The translations under genes were made by a program, and so were the position numbers. Shown here piece after piece: positions 21,457 to 30,176 of a stretch of DNA of 64,000 bases (the first letter of the stretch is position 1; the number at the start of each line of letters is the position of its first letter). This DNA is from Rhizobacter sp. (GTDB lineage: Bacteria; Pseudomonadota; Gammaproteobacteria; Burkholderiales; Burkholderiaceae_C). The notes under the pieces are model-generated. The model was not told the origin of the DNA, searched no databases, and worked only from the letters and a program-made list of their open reading frames with translations. The stretch lies in the NCBI GenBank assembly GCA_019635355.1, contig JAHBZQ010000001.1, positions 1,674,001 to 1,738,000 of the forward strand, in the 5' to 3' direction.

Positions 21457-22419
21457 ATGCAAAGCTTCCTCGACCCCGCCATCCTCTTCTTCGTGTTCGG
21501 GCTTCTCGCCGGCACCGTGCGATCCAACCTGGAGATCCCGCCCGCAATTGCGCGTTTCCTGTCGCTGTACCTGCTGATGGCGCTCGGCTTGAAGGGGGGC
21601 TTTGCGCTCGCCAAGTCCGGGCTGGATGCCGAGGTCGCGGTGAGCCTGGCGTGCGCGGTCGTGCTGGCGCTTGTCGTGCCGGCGATGGGCTACCTGGTTT
21701 TGAAGCGCTGCCTGTCGCGGTTCGATGCCGCGGCGGTGGCGGCGACCTACGGGTCGGTGAGCGCCGTCACCTTCATCACGGCCGTGCAGTACCTGGAGAC
21801 CCACCACCTCGCCTATGGCGGGCACATGGCGGCGGCGATGGCCTTGATGGAGTCTCCTGCCATCGTGATGGCCGTCGTGCTGGCCAACATGGCCCGCCAA
21901 CGGGAAGGCGCGGCGCAGGGCACGCCCAAGGTCGGCCTGCGCAAGGTGCTTCACGAGTCGTTCACCGACGGCGCGCAGCTTCTGCTGCTGGGCGCCATGG
22001 TGATCGGCCTCGTCACGGGCGAGGCCGGGCAGAAGTCCATGCAGCCCTTCTCCGGCGACCTGTTCAAGGGCATGCTCGCGTTCTTCCTGCTCGACATGGG
22101 CCTTCTTGCGGCACGCAACCTCAGCGCCCTGAAGGGACGCTCGCCCTGGCTGCTGAGCTACGCGCTCATCGGGCCGCTGGTGCACGCTGGCGTCGCGCTC
22201 GGGCTCGCAGCAGTGGTTGGCTTGTCAGCGGGCAATGGCGCGCTGCTGATGGTCCTGGCGGCCAGCGCTTCGTACATCGCGGTGCCTGCTGTCGTGCGAC
22301 AGGCGATTCCGGAAGCGAACCCGTCGCTTTACTTCGGCATGTCGCTCGGGTTGACGTTCCCGTTCAACATCCTGCTGGGCATTCCTCTCTTCGTCTCCAT
22401 CGCGGAACGGGTGCTTTGA
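21457..22419 (+). CDS. SbtA-type sodium-dependent bicarbonate permease
   Basis: A 320-residue inner-membrane protein of the SbtA (DUF897) family, sodium-dependent bicarbonate importers first known in cyanobacteria. About ten hydrophobic helices; family-like segments are FGLLAGTVRSNLEIPPAIAR, YLLMALGLKGGFALAKSG and YGSVSAVTFITAVQYLE, followed by ALMESPAIVMAV. The ATG at 21457 follows a weak ribosome site. The divergent LysR gene suggests inorganic-carbon- or pH-linked control. No sbtB (PII-like) partner is adjacent. Confidence 0.87.
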   Translation: MQSFLDPAILFFVFGLLAGTVRSNLEIPPAIARFLSLYLLMALGLKGGFALAKSGLDAEVAVSLACAVVLALVVPAMGYLVLKRCLSRFDAAAVAATYGSVSAVTFITAVQYLETHHLAYGGHMAAAMALMESPAIVMAVVLANMARQREGAAQGTPKVGLRKVLHESFTDGAQLLLLGAMVIGLVTGEAGQKSMQPFSGDLFKGMLAFFLLDMGLLAARNLSALKGRSPWLLSYALIGPLVHAGVALGLAAVVGLSAGNGALLMVLAASASYIAVPAVVRQAIPEANPSLYFGMSLGLTFPFNILLGIPLFVSIAERVL

Positions 22420-22435
22420 AATTGGCGGGCTCAGA

Positions 22436-22475
22436 AAGCAAAAAGCACTTAGCCGCTGGTGCGTGCTAAGTGCTT
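22436..22475 (-). terminator. Intrinsic terminator of the tRNA-Lys operon
   Basis: On the minus strand: AAGCACTTAGC, 11-base loop, GCTAAGTGCTT, immediately followed by TTTGCTTT. An 11-bp perfect stem with a T-rich tail, 20 bases after the tRNA-Lys(CUU) 3' end. This is the clearest intrinsic terminator in the window. Confidence 0.85.
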
Positions 22476-22495
22476 GACCCCGTGCGGGGGAATTT

Positions 22496-22571
22496 TGGTG
22501 GGCCCTGTAGGATTCGAACCTACGACCAACGGATTAAGAGTCCGCTGCTCTACCAACTGAGCTAAGAGCCC
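22496..22571 (-). tRNA. tRNA-Lys (anticodon CUU)
   Basis: 76 nt with encoded CCA. The 5' end GGGCTCT pairs with AGGGCCC in the acceptor stem (one T-G pair). The D-arm (AGCTCAGTTGGTAGAGC), the anticodon loop with CTT inside ACTCTTAAT and the T-arm GGTTCGAATCC are all standard. It is downstream of the second tRNA-Lys in one transcript. Confidence 0.97.
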
Positions 22572-22598
22572 GCTCGAAACTTGTGTTCCCGGAGGAAC

Positions 22599-22674
22599 TG
22601 GTGGGTTGTGCAGGACTTGAACCTGCGACCAACGGATTAAAAGTCCGCTGCTCTACCGACTGAGCTAACAACCC
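22599..22674 (-). tRNA. tRNA-Lys (anticodon UUU)
   Basis: 76 nt with encoded CCA. Acceptor GGGTTGT pairs with ACAACCC; the anticodon loop is ACTTTTAAT with anticodon TTT; the T-loop GGTTCAAGTCC is normal. It is the first tRNA of the pair, 27 bases ahead of tRNA-Lys(CUU). Confidence 0.97.
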
Positions 22675-22686
22675 GGCAAGCCCATG

Positions 22687-22716
22687 AGTATAACGGGCTT
22701 TGCGAGATTGCTTCAA
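22687..22716 (-). promoter_or_regulatory. Sigma-70 promoter of the tRNA-Lys operon
   Basis: Minus strand: TTGAAG (22716-22711), 18-base spacer, TATACT (22692-22687). It sits 12 bases ahead of the mature 5' end of tRNA-Lys(UUU), so the primary leader would be only about 6 bases. The -35 hexamer overlaps the stop codon of tcdA. Confidence 0.75.
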
Positions 22717-23501
22717 GCCAACCGGCGAAGCACGCATTGTAGCGCTTCTGAAGCCGCCACCAAACCAAACGTTGCGGTCACGACAACACTCGAGCCATAC
22801 CCGTGGCAATTGAGGCTGCCGTCCACACTGCTCGCACCGGTCTCGCACGCCGCATCGACAGGTGCCGACACCGCTTCGCGCGAGAACACGCAGCGCACGC
22901 CCATTGCTCGATCGCGCGGCGCCCCGTGCTGCTTGCGCAGACGCTGGCGCATGGAGGCCAGCAACGGGTCGTGCGTCGCGCGCGAGATGTCGTCGACCTC
23001 CACCACCTGCGGTTTCTGCTTGCCACCGGCCGCGCCGACGCACACGAAGTCGTGCCGCCCTTCCCGCGCCCACACGGCCATCGCCAGCTTGGCCTGCACC
23101 TGGTCGCACGCATCGATGAGCACGTCGATCTCGCGCGGCAGCAGCGAGGGCCAGTTGGCCGCGGTGACGAAATCGTCGACCACCTGCACGTCGCAAGCGG
23201 GGTGGATGTCGGCGATGCGCTCGCGCAGCGCCTCACCTTTGTGCTGGCCCAGCGTTTCGCCGAGCGCCTGTACCTGGCGGTTGATGTTGGACTCTGCAAC
23301 GTGGTCCATGTCGAAGAGCGTGAGCTGCGCCACGCCGCTGCGCGCCAGCGCTTCGACAGCCCAGGAGCCCACGCCGCCGAGGCCGACAACGCCGACCCGC
23401 GCCGATCGCAATGCCTGATACCCGGCGTCGCCATGCAGGCGCCGCAGGCCGCCGAAGCGGCGCTCCAGGTCGGGAGCCAGCAGGTCGAGCGGCGCGTTCA
23501 A
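22713..23501 (-). CDS. tcdA: tRNA threonylcarbamoyladenosine dehydratase
   Basis: TcdA (CsdL/YgdL) is an E1-like enzyme that uses ATP to cyclise the t6A base at position 37 of ANN-decoding tRNAs to ct6A. At 262 residues it is of family length. It begins ERRFGGLRRLHGDAGYQALR and has the nucleotide-binding loop VGVVGLGGVGSWAVEALARS and the family element FDMDHVAESNINRQVQALG. Tucked between cpoB and the tRNA-Lys genes on the same strand; tRNA-Lys is one of the substrates of this modification, which makes the adjacency fitting although it may be chance. Confidence 0.93.
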   Translation of the reverse strand: MNAPLDLLAPDLERRFGGLRRLHGDAGYQALRSARVGVVGLGGVGSWAVEALARSGVAQLTLFDMDHVAESNINRQVQALGETLGQHKGEALRERIADIHPACDVQVVDDFVTAANWPSLLPREIDVLIDACDQVQAKLAMAVWAREGRHDFVCVGAAGGKQKPQVVEVDDISRATHDPLLASMRQRLRKQHGAPRDRAMGVRCVFSREAVSAPVDAACETGASSVDGSLNCHGYGSSVVVTATFGLVAASEALQCVLRRLA

Positions 23502-23526
23502 GAGAAGTCCACCAGGAGCGCGAGCC

Positions 23527-24339
23527 TCAGCGCAGCGACGCCAGCCGCTCCTTGCCCGCCTGCGCGGCCTCGGACTTGGGGTACGCCTTCACCAGCTCGT
23601 CGATGGTGCGGCGTGCGGCCTTGTTGTCCTTCAGCTCCATCTGGCAGTTGGCGATGGCCAGCAGCGACTCGGGTGCCCGAACGTGATCGGGCGTGGCCGA
23701 CAGCAGCGCGCGGAAGCTCACGATCGCCTCGCGGTAGTCGCGCATCGCGTACTGCGCATTGCCACGCCAGAACAGCAGCGACGGCGTGTACCCGCTCGCC
23801 GGGTAGCGCTTCGCGAACGCGGCAAACGCATTCGAAGCCGCCGCGAACTCGCTCTTGCGCAGCAGCGCCATCGCGTCTTCGTACTGGCGTCGCTCTTCCG
23901 GGTCGACCAGGAATTCGCGGCCGTCGACCGAGACCTTCACCGGCTCCAGCTTGCGGATGCGGTCTTCCACGCCCTGCTGCACATCCTTCTGCGCCTTCTG
24001 CAACTCGCCCTGAATGCGCTGCAGCTCGGCGACGTCGCGCTGGAGCTGCTCGTCTTGCCCGCGCATGCGCGCCATCTCGGCCCGCATGGTCTCGAGCTGG
24101 TTGTTGAGATCGAGCAGGCTGCGCCGGAGCTGGCTGATCTGCTCCATCAGCTGGGCCTGGTTCTCGGCCATCGCGGCGCGCAACTTGGCGTCGCCCTGCT
24201 CCTGGCGCTGGCGCAGGTCGAGGATGGCCTTGCGCGCCTCGTCGTCGTCGAAGAGGCCGGCATGGGCCACCGGCGCGGCCAGCGCCAGCAGCAAGGCCCA
24301 TGCAGCAGGCCACGCTCGCATCGTCACGGGCCGATTCAT
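23527..24339 (-). CDS. cpoB: Tol-Pal system periplasmic protein CpoB (YbgF)
   Basis: A 270-residue periplasmic protein that coordinates Tol-Pal with peptidoglycan synthesis at division. It has a signal peptide (WALLLALAAPVAHA), an N-terminal coiled coil (about 30-120, with heptads such as MEQISQLRRSLLDLNNQLET) that trimerises, and a C-terminal TPR domain (about 150-268: YEDAMALLRKSEFAAASNAF and later units). It follows pal by 5 bases. The ATG at 24339 was used; an ATG six codons later is also possible. Confidence 0.93.
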   Translation of the reverse strand: MNRPVTMRAWPAAWALLLALAAPVAHAGLFDDDEARKAILDLRQRQEQGDAKLRAAMAENQAQLMEQISQLRRSLLDLNNQLETMRAEMARMRGQDEQLQRDVAELQRIQGELQKAQKDVQQGVEDRIRKLEPVKVSVDGREFLVDPEERRQYEDAMALLRKSEFAAASNAFAAFAKRYPASGYTPSLLFWRGNAQYAMRDYREAIVSFRALLSATPDHVRAPESLLAIANCQMELKDNKAARRTIDELVKAYPKSEAAQAGKERLASLR

Positions 24340-24344
24340 GGCAC

Positions 24345-24884
24345 TTAGCGGCTGGACAGCTCGGCGCGGCGGTTCTTGGCCCAGGCCGCTTCGTCGTGGC
24401 CCTGGTCGGCCGGGCGCTCCTTGCCGAAGCTCACCGCTTCGATCTGCGCATCGGTCACGCCGAGCAGCTTCAGCGACTTGGCCACCGACTCGGCACGCTT
24501 CTGGCCGAGTGCGAGGTTGTACTCGCTGCCACCGCGCTCGTCGGTGTGGCCTTCGATGGTGAGCTTCTTCGACTTGTTCGCCGTGAGCATCTTGGCCTGG
24601 CCTTCGATGACGGGTCGGAACTCGTCCTTGATCACGAAGCTGTCGTAGTCGAAGTACACGACGCGGCCGACTTCGGCAACCGGCGGTGCATTCTTCGTCA
24701 GGTCGACGCTGGCGACGCGGCCCGAGTTGGTGCCACTGGCCGACGACGAACCATTGTTCGCCCCCGTGGCGCCGGGCGTGCGCGACTCCACCGGCGCGGC
24801 CTTGTTGTCCAGCGGCACGTTCGACGCGCAGCCGGCAAAGACGGCTGACGCAGCGACGATGAGAGTGAGGCGGGACATGTTCAT
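24345..24884 (-). CDS. pal: Peptidoglycan-associated lipoprotein Pal
   Basis: A 179-residue outer-membrane lipoprotein that anchors the envelope to peptidoglycan and binds TolB. Signal peptide MNMSRLTLIVAASAVFAGC ends in a lipobox with Cys at 19. A low-complexity Gly/Asn/Ser linker leads to an OmpA-like domain with YFDYDSFVIKDEF, TIEGHTDERGGSEYNLALGQ and RAESVAKSL, the peptidoglycan-binding residues. The ATG at 24884 is set by an AGGAGA site 6 bases upstream. The spacing from tolB (79 bases) is long enough for its own ribosome entry but not obviously a promoter. Confidence 0.97.
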   Translation of the reverse strand: MNMSRLTLIVAASAVFAGCASNVPLDNKAAPVESRTPGATGANNGSSSASGTNSGRVASVDLTKNAPPVAEVGRVVYFDYDSFVIKDEFRPVIEGQAKMLTANKSKKLTIEGHTDERGGSEYNLALGQKRAESVAKSLKLLGVTDAQIEAVSFGKERPADQGHDEAAWAKNRRAELSSR

Positions 24885-24963
24885 GATGGTTCTCCTGATG
24901 GTCGGGATATGAGCTGCCGGTGTGGCTGGCTTGGTAAGGCGCTTGGTGAGCGCAAGAAAAAAC

Positions 24964-26253
24964 TCAGCGAACGAATGGGCCCCACGCCGGCTCGCGCACG
25001 TCGGGGAAGCGGTTGGCATCAAGGGCGCCCTTGATCTTGCCGTCGAGGGTGGTGGTCATCAGCGTGTCGCGGCCGTTGGCCCGGGTGGCATAGATGATGA
25101 GCTTGCTGTTGGGGGCGAAGCTCGGGCTTTCGTCGTCGGAGGTCTCGGTGATCGCCTGCGCGTTGCCGAGCTTGCCGATCTCGCCCACATAAAGCTTGAA
25201 GGCGCCGTTCTGGCGGGAAATATAGGCGAGGTGGCGGCCATCGGGGCTGATGGCCGGGCTGATGTTGTAGCTGCCGGTAAAGCTCACACGCTCGGCCGCG
25301 CCTCCCGAGGCCGGCATGCGGTAGATCTGCGGGCCACCACTGCGGTCGCTCACGAAATAGATCTGCTTGCCGTCGGGCGTGAACGTGCCCTCGGTGTCGA
25401 TCGCCTGGCTGTTGGTGAGACGCCGTGGGCTCTCGCCGTTGCGACCGATGATGTAGAGCTGCGAGCCGCCGTCACGGCTGAGCGTCACCACGAGGGACTT
25501 GCCGTCGGGCGCCCAGCTCGGCGCACTGTTCGAGCCCGGGAAGCTCGCGAGCTTGCGGCGCACGCCGGTGACGATGTTCTGTGCGAAGACGGCGGCCTTG
25601 CGCTCGTCCTGGAAGGTCACGTAGGCCAGCTCCTGGCCGTCGGGCGACCAGGCCGGCGAGATGATCGCCTCGCTGCTTTGCAGGGCGACCTCGCCGCCCG
25701 CGCCGTCGGCATGGTCCACGCGCAGCGCGTAGCGCTTGCCCGAGCGCGTGACGTAAGCGATGAAGGTCGAGAACACGCCCTTCTCGCCGGTGAGCTTCTC
25801 GTACACCACGTCGGCGACCCGGTGCGCGGCCAGCCGCAGCTCGGCAGGCCCTGCGGTGACGTTGGCAAAGACGAGCTCCTTGCCCTTGACCACGTCCCAC
25901 AGCTTGTAGCGCACGTCGAAGCGGCCATCGGCCAGGCGGGTCACCGAACCCGCCAACAGCGCGTCGGCCGATTGGTCGGCCGACTGGCCGCGCCAGTCGC
26001 CGAGGTTCGGCTTGGCGGATTCGTCGATGACCTGGTCGGCCTTGACGCTGCGGAAGAGGCCCGAGCGCTCGAGGTCGGCCTTGATCACCGCCGACACGGA
26101 CTGCGTCGTGCGATCTTCATCGCGAAAGCGCGCGATCGCGATGGGCAGCTGGGTGGCGCCGACACCCGAGATCTCGACCCGGAACTGGGCCAGCGCGGGG
26201 GCCGCGAGCAGGAGGCCGGAAGAGGCTGCAAACAGTCGTCGATTCATCGGCAT
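24964..26253 (-). CDS. tolB: Tol-Pal system beta-propeller protein TolB
   Basis: A 429-residue periplasmic protein. The signal peptide ends at ...LLLAAPALAQ. An N-terminal alpha/beta domain (GATQLPIAIARFRDE) is followed by a six-bladed propeller whose blades carry WSPDGQELAYVTFQ, WAPDGKSLVVTLS, FTPDGKQIYFVSDRSGGPQ and ISPDGRHLAYISRQ. The start is ATG 26253, with AGGA six bases upstream. Upstream of it is a glycosyltransferase gene, not tolQRA, which is the common arrangement elsewhere. Confidence 0.97.
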   Translation of the reverse strand: MPMNRRLFAASSGLLLAAPALAQFRVEISGVGATQLPIAIARFRDEDRTTQSVSAVIKADLERSGLFRSVKADQVIDESAKPNLGDWRGQSADQSADALLAGSVTRLADGRFDVRYKLWDVVKGKELVFANVTAGPAELRLAAHRVADVVYEKLTGEKGVFSTFIAYVTRSGKRYALRVDHADGAGGEVALQSSEAIISPAWSPDGQELAYVTFQDERKAAVFAQNIVTGVRRKLASFPGSNSAPSWAPDGKSLVVTLSRDGGSQLYIIGRNGESPRRLTNSQAIDTEGTFTPDGKQIYFVSDRSGGPQIYRMPASGGAAERVSFTGSYNISPAISPDGRHLAYISRQNGAFKLYVGEIGKLGNAQAITETSDDESPSFAPNSKLIIYATRANGRDTLMTTTLDGKIKGALDANRFPDVREPAWGPFVR

Positions 26254-26275
26254 GGATTGTCCTGATCCTCGTAAT

Positions 26276-27055
26276 TCATATTGGTTCAATGGATTTGCCG
26301 GCCTGGCGTGCAAGCAGGTCCATCTTCAGGTACCTGTAATAAGTACCTTCCGCCTGGTAAATCGCGAGCACGAAGCCGAGGCGGCCATCGAGAAAGCCGC
26401 GCTTCACGATGTAGCAGCGCATGAACGCCCACCACCCGTGGGTCACTGCAGCAAAAAGGCTGCCACGCTTGCCGGCCCGGACCTTGTCGAGCGCGCGGCC
26501 GCTGCTGTAGCGGTTCATCTTGTCGAGTGCGTCGTCGAGCGAGGGCATGGTGTCGTGCAGGAGGTCGCCCTTGAGGCGTTCGACCCGGCCTTGCACGACG
26601 AGACGCTCGTGCACCAGGTCGTCGGTGAAGCGCGCACGGCCGCGCCGGAAGACCCGCAGCACGCGGTCGGGGTACCAGTCGCCATGGCGGATCCACTGGC
26701 CGCAGAAGCGGGAGATGCGTGAAAGTTCGTAGCCGTCGGCCGGGCCGTCCTTCGCCACGACTTCGCGGATGCGCTCGGCCAGCTCGGGGCTCACGCGCTC
26801 GTCGGCGTCGAGGCTCAGCACCCAGCGGCCCCGGGCGGCGTCGAGCGCGCGGTTCTTTTGCGGGCCGAAGCCGGGCCAGTCGGTCATGGTGATGACCTGC
26901 GCGCCGAGGCTGCGCGCGGTGTCGGCCGTGCCGTCGGTGCTGCTCGAGTCCACGACGATCCACTCGTCGGCGAAGGCCACGCTCTTCAGGCACGCGGCGA
27001 TGTTGCGGCTTTCGTTCTTGGTGATGACGATGACGGACAGCGCGATCTCGGGCAT
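26276..27055 (-). CDS. GT2 glycosyltransferase, WaaE/KdtX-like
   Basis: A 259-residue inverting GT-A glycosyltransferase. The N-terminus ALSVIVITKNESRNIAACLK, the donor-site VVDSSSTDGT and the DxD-like LSLDADERVS are typical of LPS-core beta-1,4-glucosyltransferases of the WaaE group. So are DWYPDRVLRVFRRGRARFTD and the C-terminal hydrophobic FLDGRLGFVLAIYQAEGTYY. It is predicted to act on the LPS inner core at the inner face of the cytoplasmic membrane. It precedes tolB by 22 bases on the same strand and is divergent from msbA, the lipid A-core flippase, over 70 bp, a fitting partner. The start at ATG 27055 follows a CAGGAGCG site. Confidence 0.88.
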   Translation of the reverse strand: MPEIALSVIVITKNESRNIAACLKSVAFADEWIVVDSSSTDGTADTARSLGAQVITMTDWPGFGPQKNRALDAARGRWVLSLDADERVSPELAERIREVVAKDGPADGYELSRISRFCGQWIRHGDWYPDRVLRVFRRGRARFTDDLVHERLVVQGRVERLKGDLLHDTMPSLDDALDKMNRYSSGRALDKVRAGKRGSLFAAVTHGWWAFMRCYIVKRGFLDGRLGFVLAIYQAEGTYYRYLKMDLLARQAGKSIEPI

Positions 27056-27125
27056 GTGGGGCAAGCGCTCCTGCGAGGTGGCGGGGATTGTAGGCAGCAG
27101 GCGCGTTGGATAATCCGCGCTGCCT

Positions 27126-28862
27126 ATGACCCAACCCACCCAGACCCTGCGGCAGCGCCTGGCGCGCGTCGCGCCCTACTTTGCGGGCACCAAACTGGCC
27201 TTCGTGCTGGCGGCGATAGGCGCAGCGATCGGCGCCGCCACCGAGCCAGGGCTGGCCGCGATGATGAAGCCGCTGCTCGACAGCGGGTTCACGCAGCAAG
27301 GCAACATTCCGCTGTGGTCGGTGCCGGCGGTGATCATCGGGCTCTTCCTCACGCGCGGCATCGCCGGCTTCCTGGTGAACTACGCGCTCTCCTGGGCCAG
27401 CAACCACGCCACCCTGAAGATGCGGCGCGACATGTTCGAGCACGTGCTGCGCTCGCACGCATCCCTCTTCACCCAGCAAACGGCCAGCACCCTCATCAAC
27501 ACCGTGGTGTACGAAGTGCAGAGCGGCACGCAGGCCCTCGTGAACGCCGCACAGACGCTCATCAAGGACAGCTTCACCTCCATCGCACTGTTGATTTACC
27601 TGGTGTGGATCAACTGGCAGCTCACGCTCTTCATCGCAGTGCTGCTGCCTGCCGTGGCGGTGACGGTGCGCTACTTCAGCCGGCGCATGCACCGCATCAG
27701 CCTGGCCAGCCAGAGCGCGACCGACGAGCTGGCCTATGTGATGGAAGAGAACACGCTGGCTTGGCGCATCGTGCGTCTGCACGACGCGAAGCCGGCCCAG
27801 CAGCAGCGCTTCGACAAGGCCAGTGCCCGGGTGCGGCAGCTGTCGCTCAAGTCGACGGTGGCCTCGTCGACGGTGACGCCCGTCACGCAGCTGATCTCGG
27901 CCTGCGCCCTTTCAGCCGTGATCGTGGTGGCGCTCTGGCAGAGCAACACGCAGGGCGCCACGGTGGGTGGCTTCGTGGCCTTCATCACCGCGATGCTGAT
28001 GCTCATCACGCCGCTGCGCCACCTGACGGAAGTGGCCGGGCCGGTGACGCGCGGCCTCGCGGCCATCCAGCGCGGGCTGGACCTGATGCACAAGATTCCC
28101 GTCGAGAACAGCGGCACGCACACCGCCACACGCGCCCGCGGCGAGCTCAACCTCGTCAACGTCACCCTCAAGTACAACGACGAAGCCACGGCCCTGAATG
28201 GCCTCACGCTCAAGATCGCTGCCGGCGAGACGCTCGCGCTCGTCGGCCCCTCGGGCGCGGGCAAGTCGACGCTCGTGAACCTGCTGCCGCGCTTCCTCGA
28301 CCCGACCGACGGCGAGATCCGCCTCGATGGCGTGCCGCTGCGCGAGTGGGACCTCGCCGCCCTGCGCCGCCAGTTCGCCCTTGTCAGCCAGGACGTGGTG
28401 CTCTTCAACGACACCGTGGGCGCCAACGTGGCGCTCGGCGCCGAGTTCGACGCCGAGCGCGTGCGCAGCGCCCTGGCCGCCGCCAACCTGCTCGACTTCG
28501 TCAACGAGCAGCCCGACGGGCTCGACGCCCGCATCGGCCACAACGGCAACCAGCTCTCCGGCGGCCAGCGCCAGCGCCTGGCCATCGCCCGCGCCATCTA
28601 CAAAGACGCGCCGGTGCTCATCCTCGACGAAGCCACCTCGGCGCTCGACAGCGAAAGCGAGCACCTGGTACAGCAGGCGCTCGAGCGGCTGATGGAAGGC
28701 CGCACCACGATCGTGGTGGCGCACCGGCTGTCGACCATCGAGAAGGCCGACCGCATCGCCGTGCTCGACCAGGGGCGCCTGGCCGAGCTGGGCACACACC
28801 AGGAGCTGCTGGCGAAGGCCGGCCTCTTCGCGCGGCTTCACGCGCTGCAGTTCAAGCTGTGA
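27126..28862 (+). CDS. msbA: Lipid A ABC exporter MsbA
   Basis: A 578-residue half-transporter that flips lipid A-core from the inner to the outer leaflet of the cytoplasmic membrane. Six transmembrane helices occupy about 1-320. The nucleotide-binding domain has Walker A GPSGAGKST (about 374-382), Q-loop LVSQDVVLF, signature LSGGQRQR (about 477), Walker B VLILDEATSALD and H-loop VVAHRLSTIE. The length equals that of E. coli MsbA (582). Its stop overlaps the GTG start of the next glycosyltransferase gene (GTGA), so both are co-translated. Confidence 0.95.
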   Translation: MTQPTQTLRQRLARVAPYFAGTKLAFVLAAIGAAIGAATEPGLAAMMKPLLDSGFTQQGNIPLWSVPAVIIGLFLTRGIAGFLVNYALSWASNHATLKMRRDMFEHVLRSHASLFTQQTASTLINTVVYEVQSGTQALVNAAQTLIKDSFTSIALLIYLVWINWQLTLFIAVLLPAVAVTVRYFSRRMHRISLASQSATDELAYVMEENTLAWRIVRLHDAKPAQQQRFDKASARVRQLSLKSTVASSTVTPVTQLISACALSAVIVVALWQSNTQGATVGGFVAFITAMLMLITPLRHLTEVAGPVTRGLAAIQRGLDLMHKIPVENSGTHTATRARGELNLVNVTLKYNDEATALNGLTLKIAAGETLALVGPSGAGKSTLVNLLPRFLDPTDGEIRLDGVPLREWDLAALRRQFALVSQDVVLFNDTVGANVALGAEFDAERVRSALAAANLLDFVNEQPDGLDARIGHNGNQLSGGQRQRLAIARAIYKDAPVLILDEATSALDSESEHLVQQALERLMEGRTTIVVAHRLSTIEKADRIAVLDQGRLAELGTHQELLAKAGLFARLHALQFKL

Positions 28863-30172
28863 CGGCCCGTCGCCAGCGCTGGCTGATCCTCTCGCACGCG
28901 TTCAACATGGACGGGCGGGCCGCCAGCCTCACCGTCACCGACAAGCTGCGCTATCTGGTCCAGGCCGGCATCGAGCCGGTGATCCTGAGTGCCATCACTG
29001 GCGAGCAGGACAAGCGCTACGAACACCATCGCCTGCTGCCCTGGGGGCCATCGGCGCTGCGCTTCGACCTGCGCCACCTGCTGGCGCGCCATCTGGGGCG
29101 GGGCATCGCCTACCGTGTGCTGATGCTGCTGATCAGCCTCGTGCTGGCACCGTTCATGGTGCTCGAGAAGCTGCTGATCGGCCTGCGCAACCAATGGTCG
29201 TGGGCACTGCCCGCCTTCGTGCGCGGCGCGTGGATGCTGCGCCGTGGTGACATCGACCTCGTGTACTCCAGCGGCGGTGCTTACTCAGCCCACCTCGCCG
29301 GCTGGTGGCTCAAGCGCTGGTGCGGCGCGAAGTGGATCGTCGAAGTGCACGACCCGATGGTCTTCCCGGGTCGTGAGCCGGCCAACCGCGACGAGCGTTT
29401 CCAGGCCCGGCTCGAGGGCCTCATCTGCCAGCACGCCGACCTGGCCTGGTGGTTCACCGAAGGGGCGCTCGCCGCTGCGCAGGCGCGCCACCCGGTGCTG
29501 CGCGAACGCGGCATCGTGGTGATGCCCGGAGCCGAGCCCCCCTTGCGGCCGGCCACCTACACACCCGGGCCGGTGTGCGTGCTCGGCCACTTCGGCTCGC
29601 TGTCGGACAGCCGCAGCCTCGTACCCTTCATCCGCGCGCTCAACCACCTGCTCGCCCACGAGCCCGAATGGCGCCCGCTGCTGCGGCTGGAGGTCTACGG
29701 CGGTGCGATCGACGGTCCAGCGCAGAAGCTGATCGAGCAGCACAAGCTCGACGACGTGGTGATCCCGATGGGCCGCCTGGAGCACGACCCCGCCACCGGG
29801 CTCTCCGGCCGAGAGCGTGTGGTGCAGCGCATGCAGCAGGTCGACGCCTTGCTTCTGATGCACGGCGAAGGCGACGAGTGCGAGCAGTACATCCCGTCCA
29901 AGCTCTACGACTACTTCTGGGCCCGCCGGCCAGTGCTGGCCTACACCCACCTCAACCCGCAGCTGGATCGCCTCGTGCGCGAACACGAAGGCTGGTGCGC
30001 CCCAGCGACCAACACCGTGGCGGGCGCAGCCGCCTTGCGTGAGTTGATCCTGCGCTGGCAGGCTGGGCGGCTTTCCACCGTCACCGTGCCGCCCATCAGC
30101 ACCGCCGATGCGGTCGACGAGATCCTGTCGGTGGTCGAGGTGGCCAAGATCTCCGGGATCTCGAAGCTCTAA
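28859..30172 (+). CDS. Glycosyltransferase (GT-B fold), coupled to msbA
   Basis: A 437-residue putative glycosyltransferase. The N-terminal Rossmann half opens RWLILSHAFNMDGRAASLTV. Hydrophobic stretches near 85-105 suggest membrane attachment. The C-terminal half has the acceptor/donor element EQYIPSKLYDYFWARRPVLA, typical of GT4-like enzymes. The start is the GTG at 28859 overlapping the msbA stop; a later ATG at 28907 would remove the first strand. No candidate acceptor can be named; msbA coupling points to LPS core or O-antigen. Confidence 0.8.
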   Translation: MTARRQRWLILSHAFNMDGRAASLTVTDKLRYLVQAGIEPVILSAITGEQDKRYEHHRLLPWGPSALRFDLRHLLARHLGRGIAYRVLMLLISLVLAPFMVLEKLLIGLRNQWSWALPAFVRGAWMLRRGDIDLVYSSGGAYSAHLAGWWLKRWCGAKWIVEVHDPMVFPGREPANRDERFQARLEGLICQHADLAWWFTEGALAAAQARHPVLRERGIVVMPGAEPPLRPATYTPGPVCVLGHFGSLSDSRSLVPFIRALNHLLAHEPEWRPLLRLEVYGGAIDGPAQKLIEQHKLDDVVIPMGRLEHDPATGLSGRERVVQRMQQVDALLLMHGEGDECEQYIPSKLYDYFWARRPVLAYTHLNPQLDRLVREHEGWCAPATNTVAGAAALRELILRWQAGRLSTVTVPPISTADAVDEILSVVEVAKISGISKL

Positions 30173-30176
30173 CGAT

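Noticed and set aside
24922..26265. Plus-strand 447-codon frame opposite tolB
   Set aside because: Antisense shadow; tolB motifs on the other strand are unambiguous.
26858..28858. N-terminal extension making the msbA-linked glycosyltransferase 1104 residues long
   Set aside because: The extra part is an Arg/Ala/Pro-rich shadow of msbA in another frame; the real start is the GTG overlapping the msbA stop codon.
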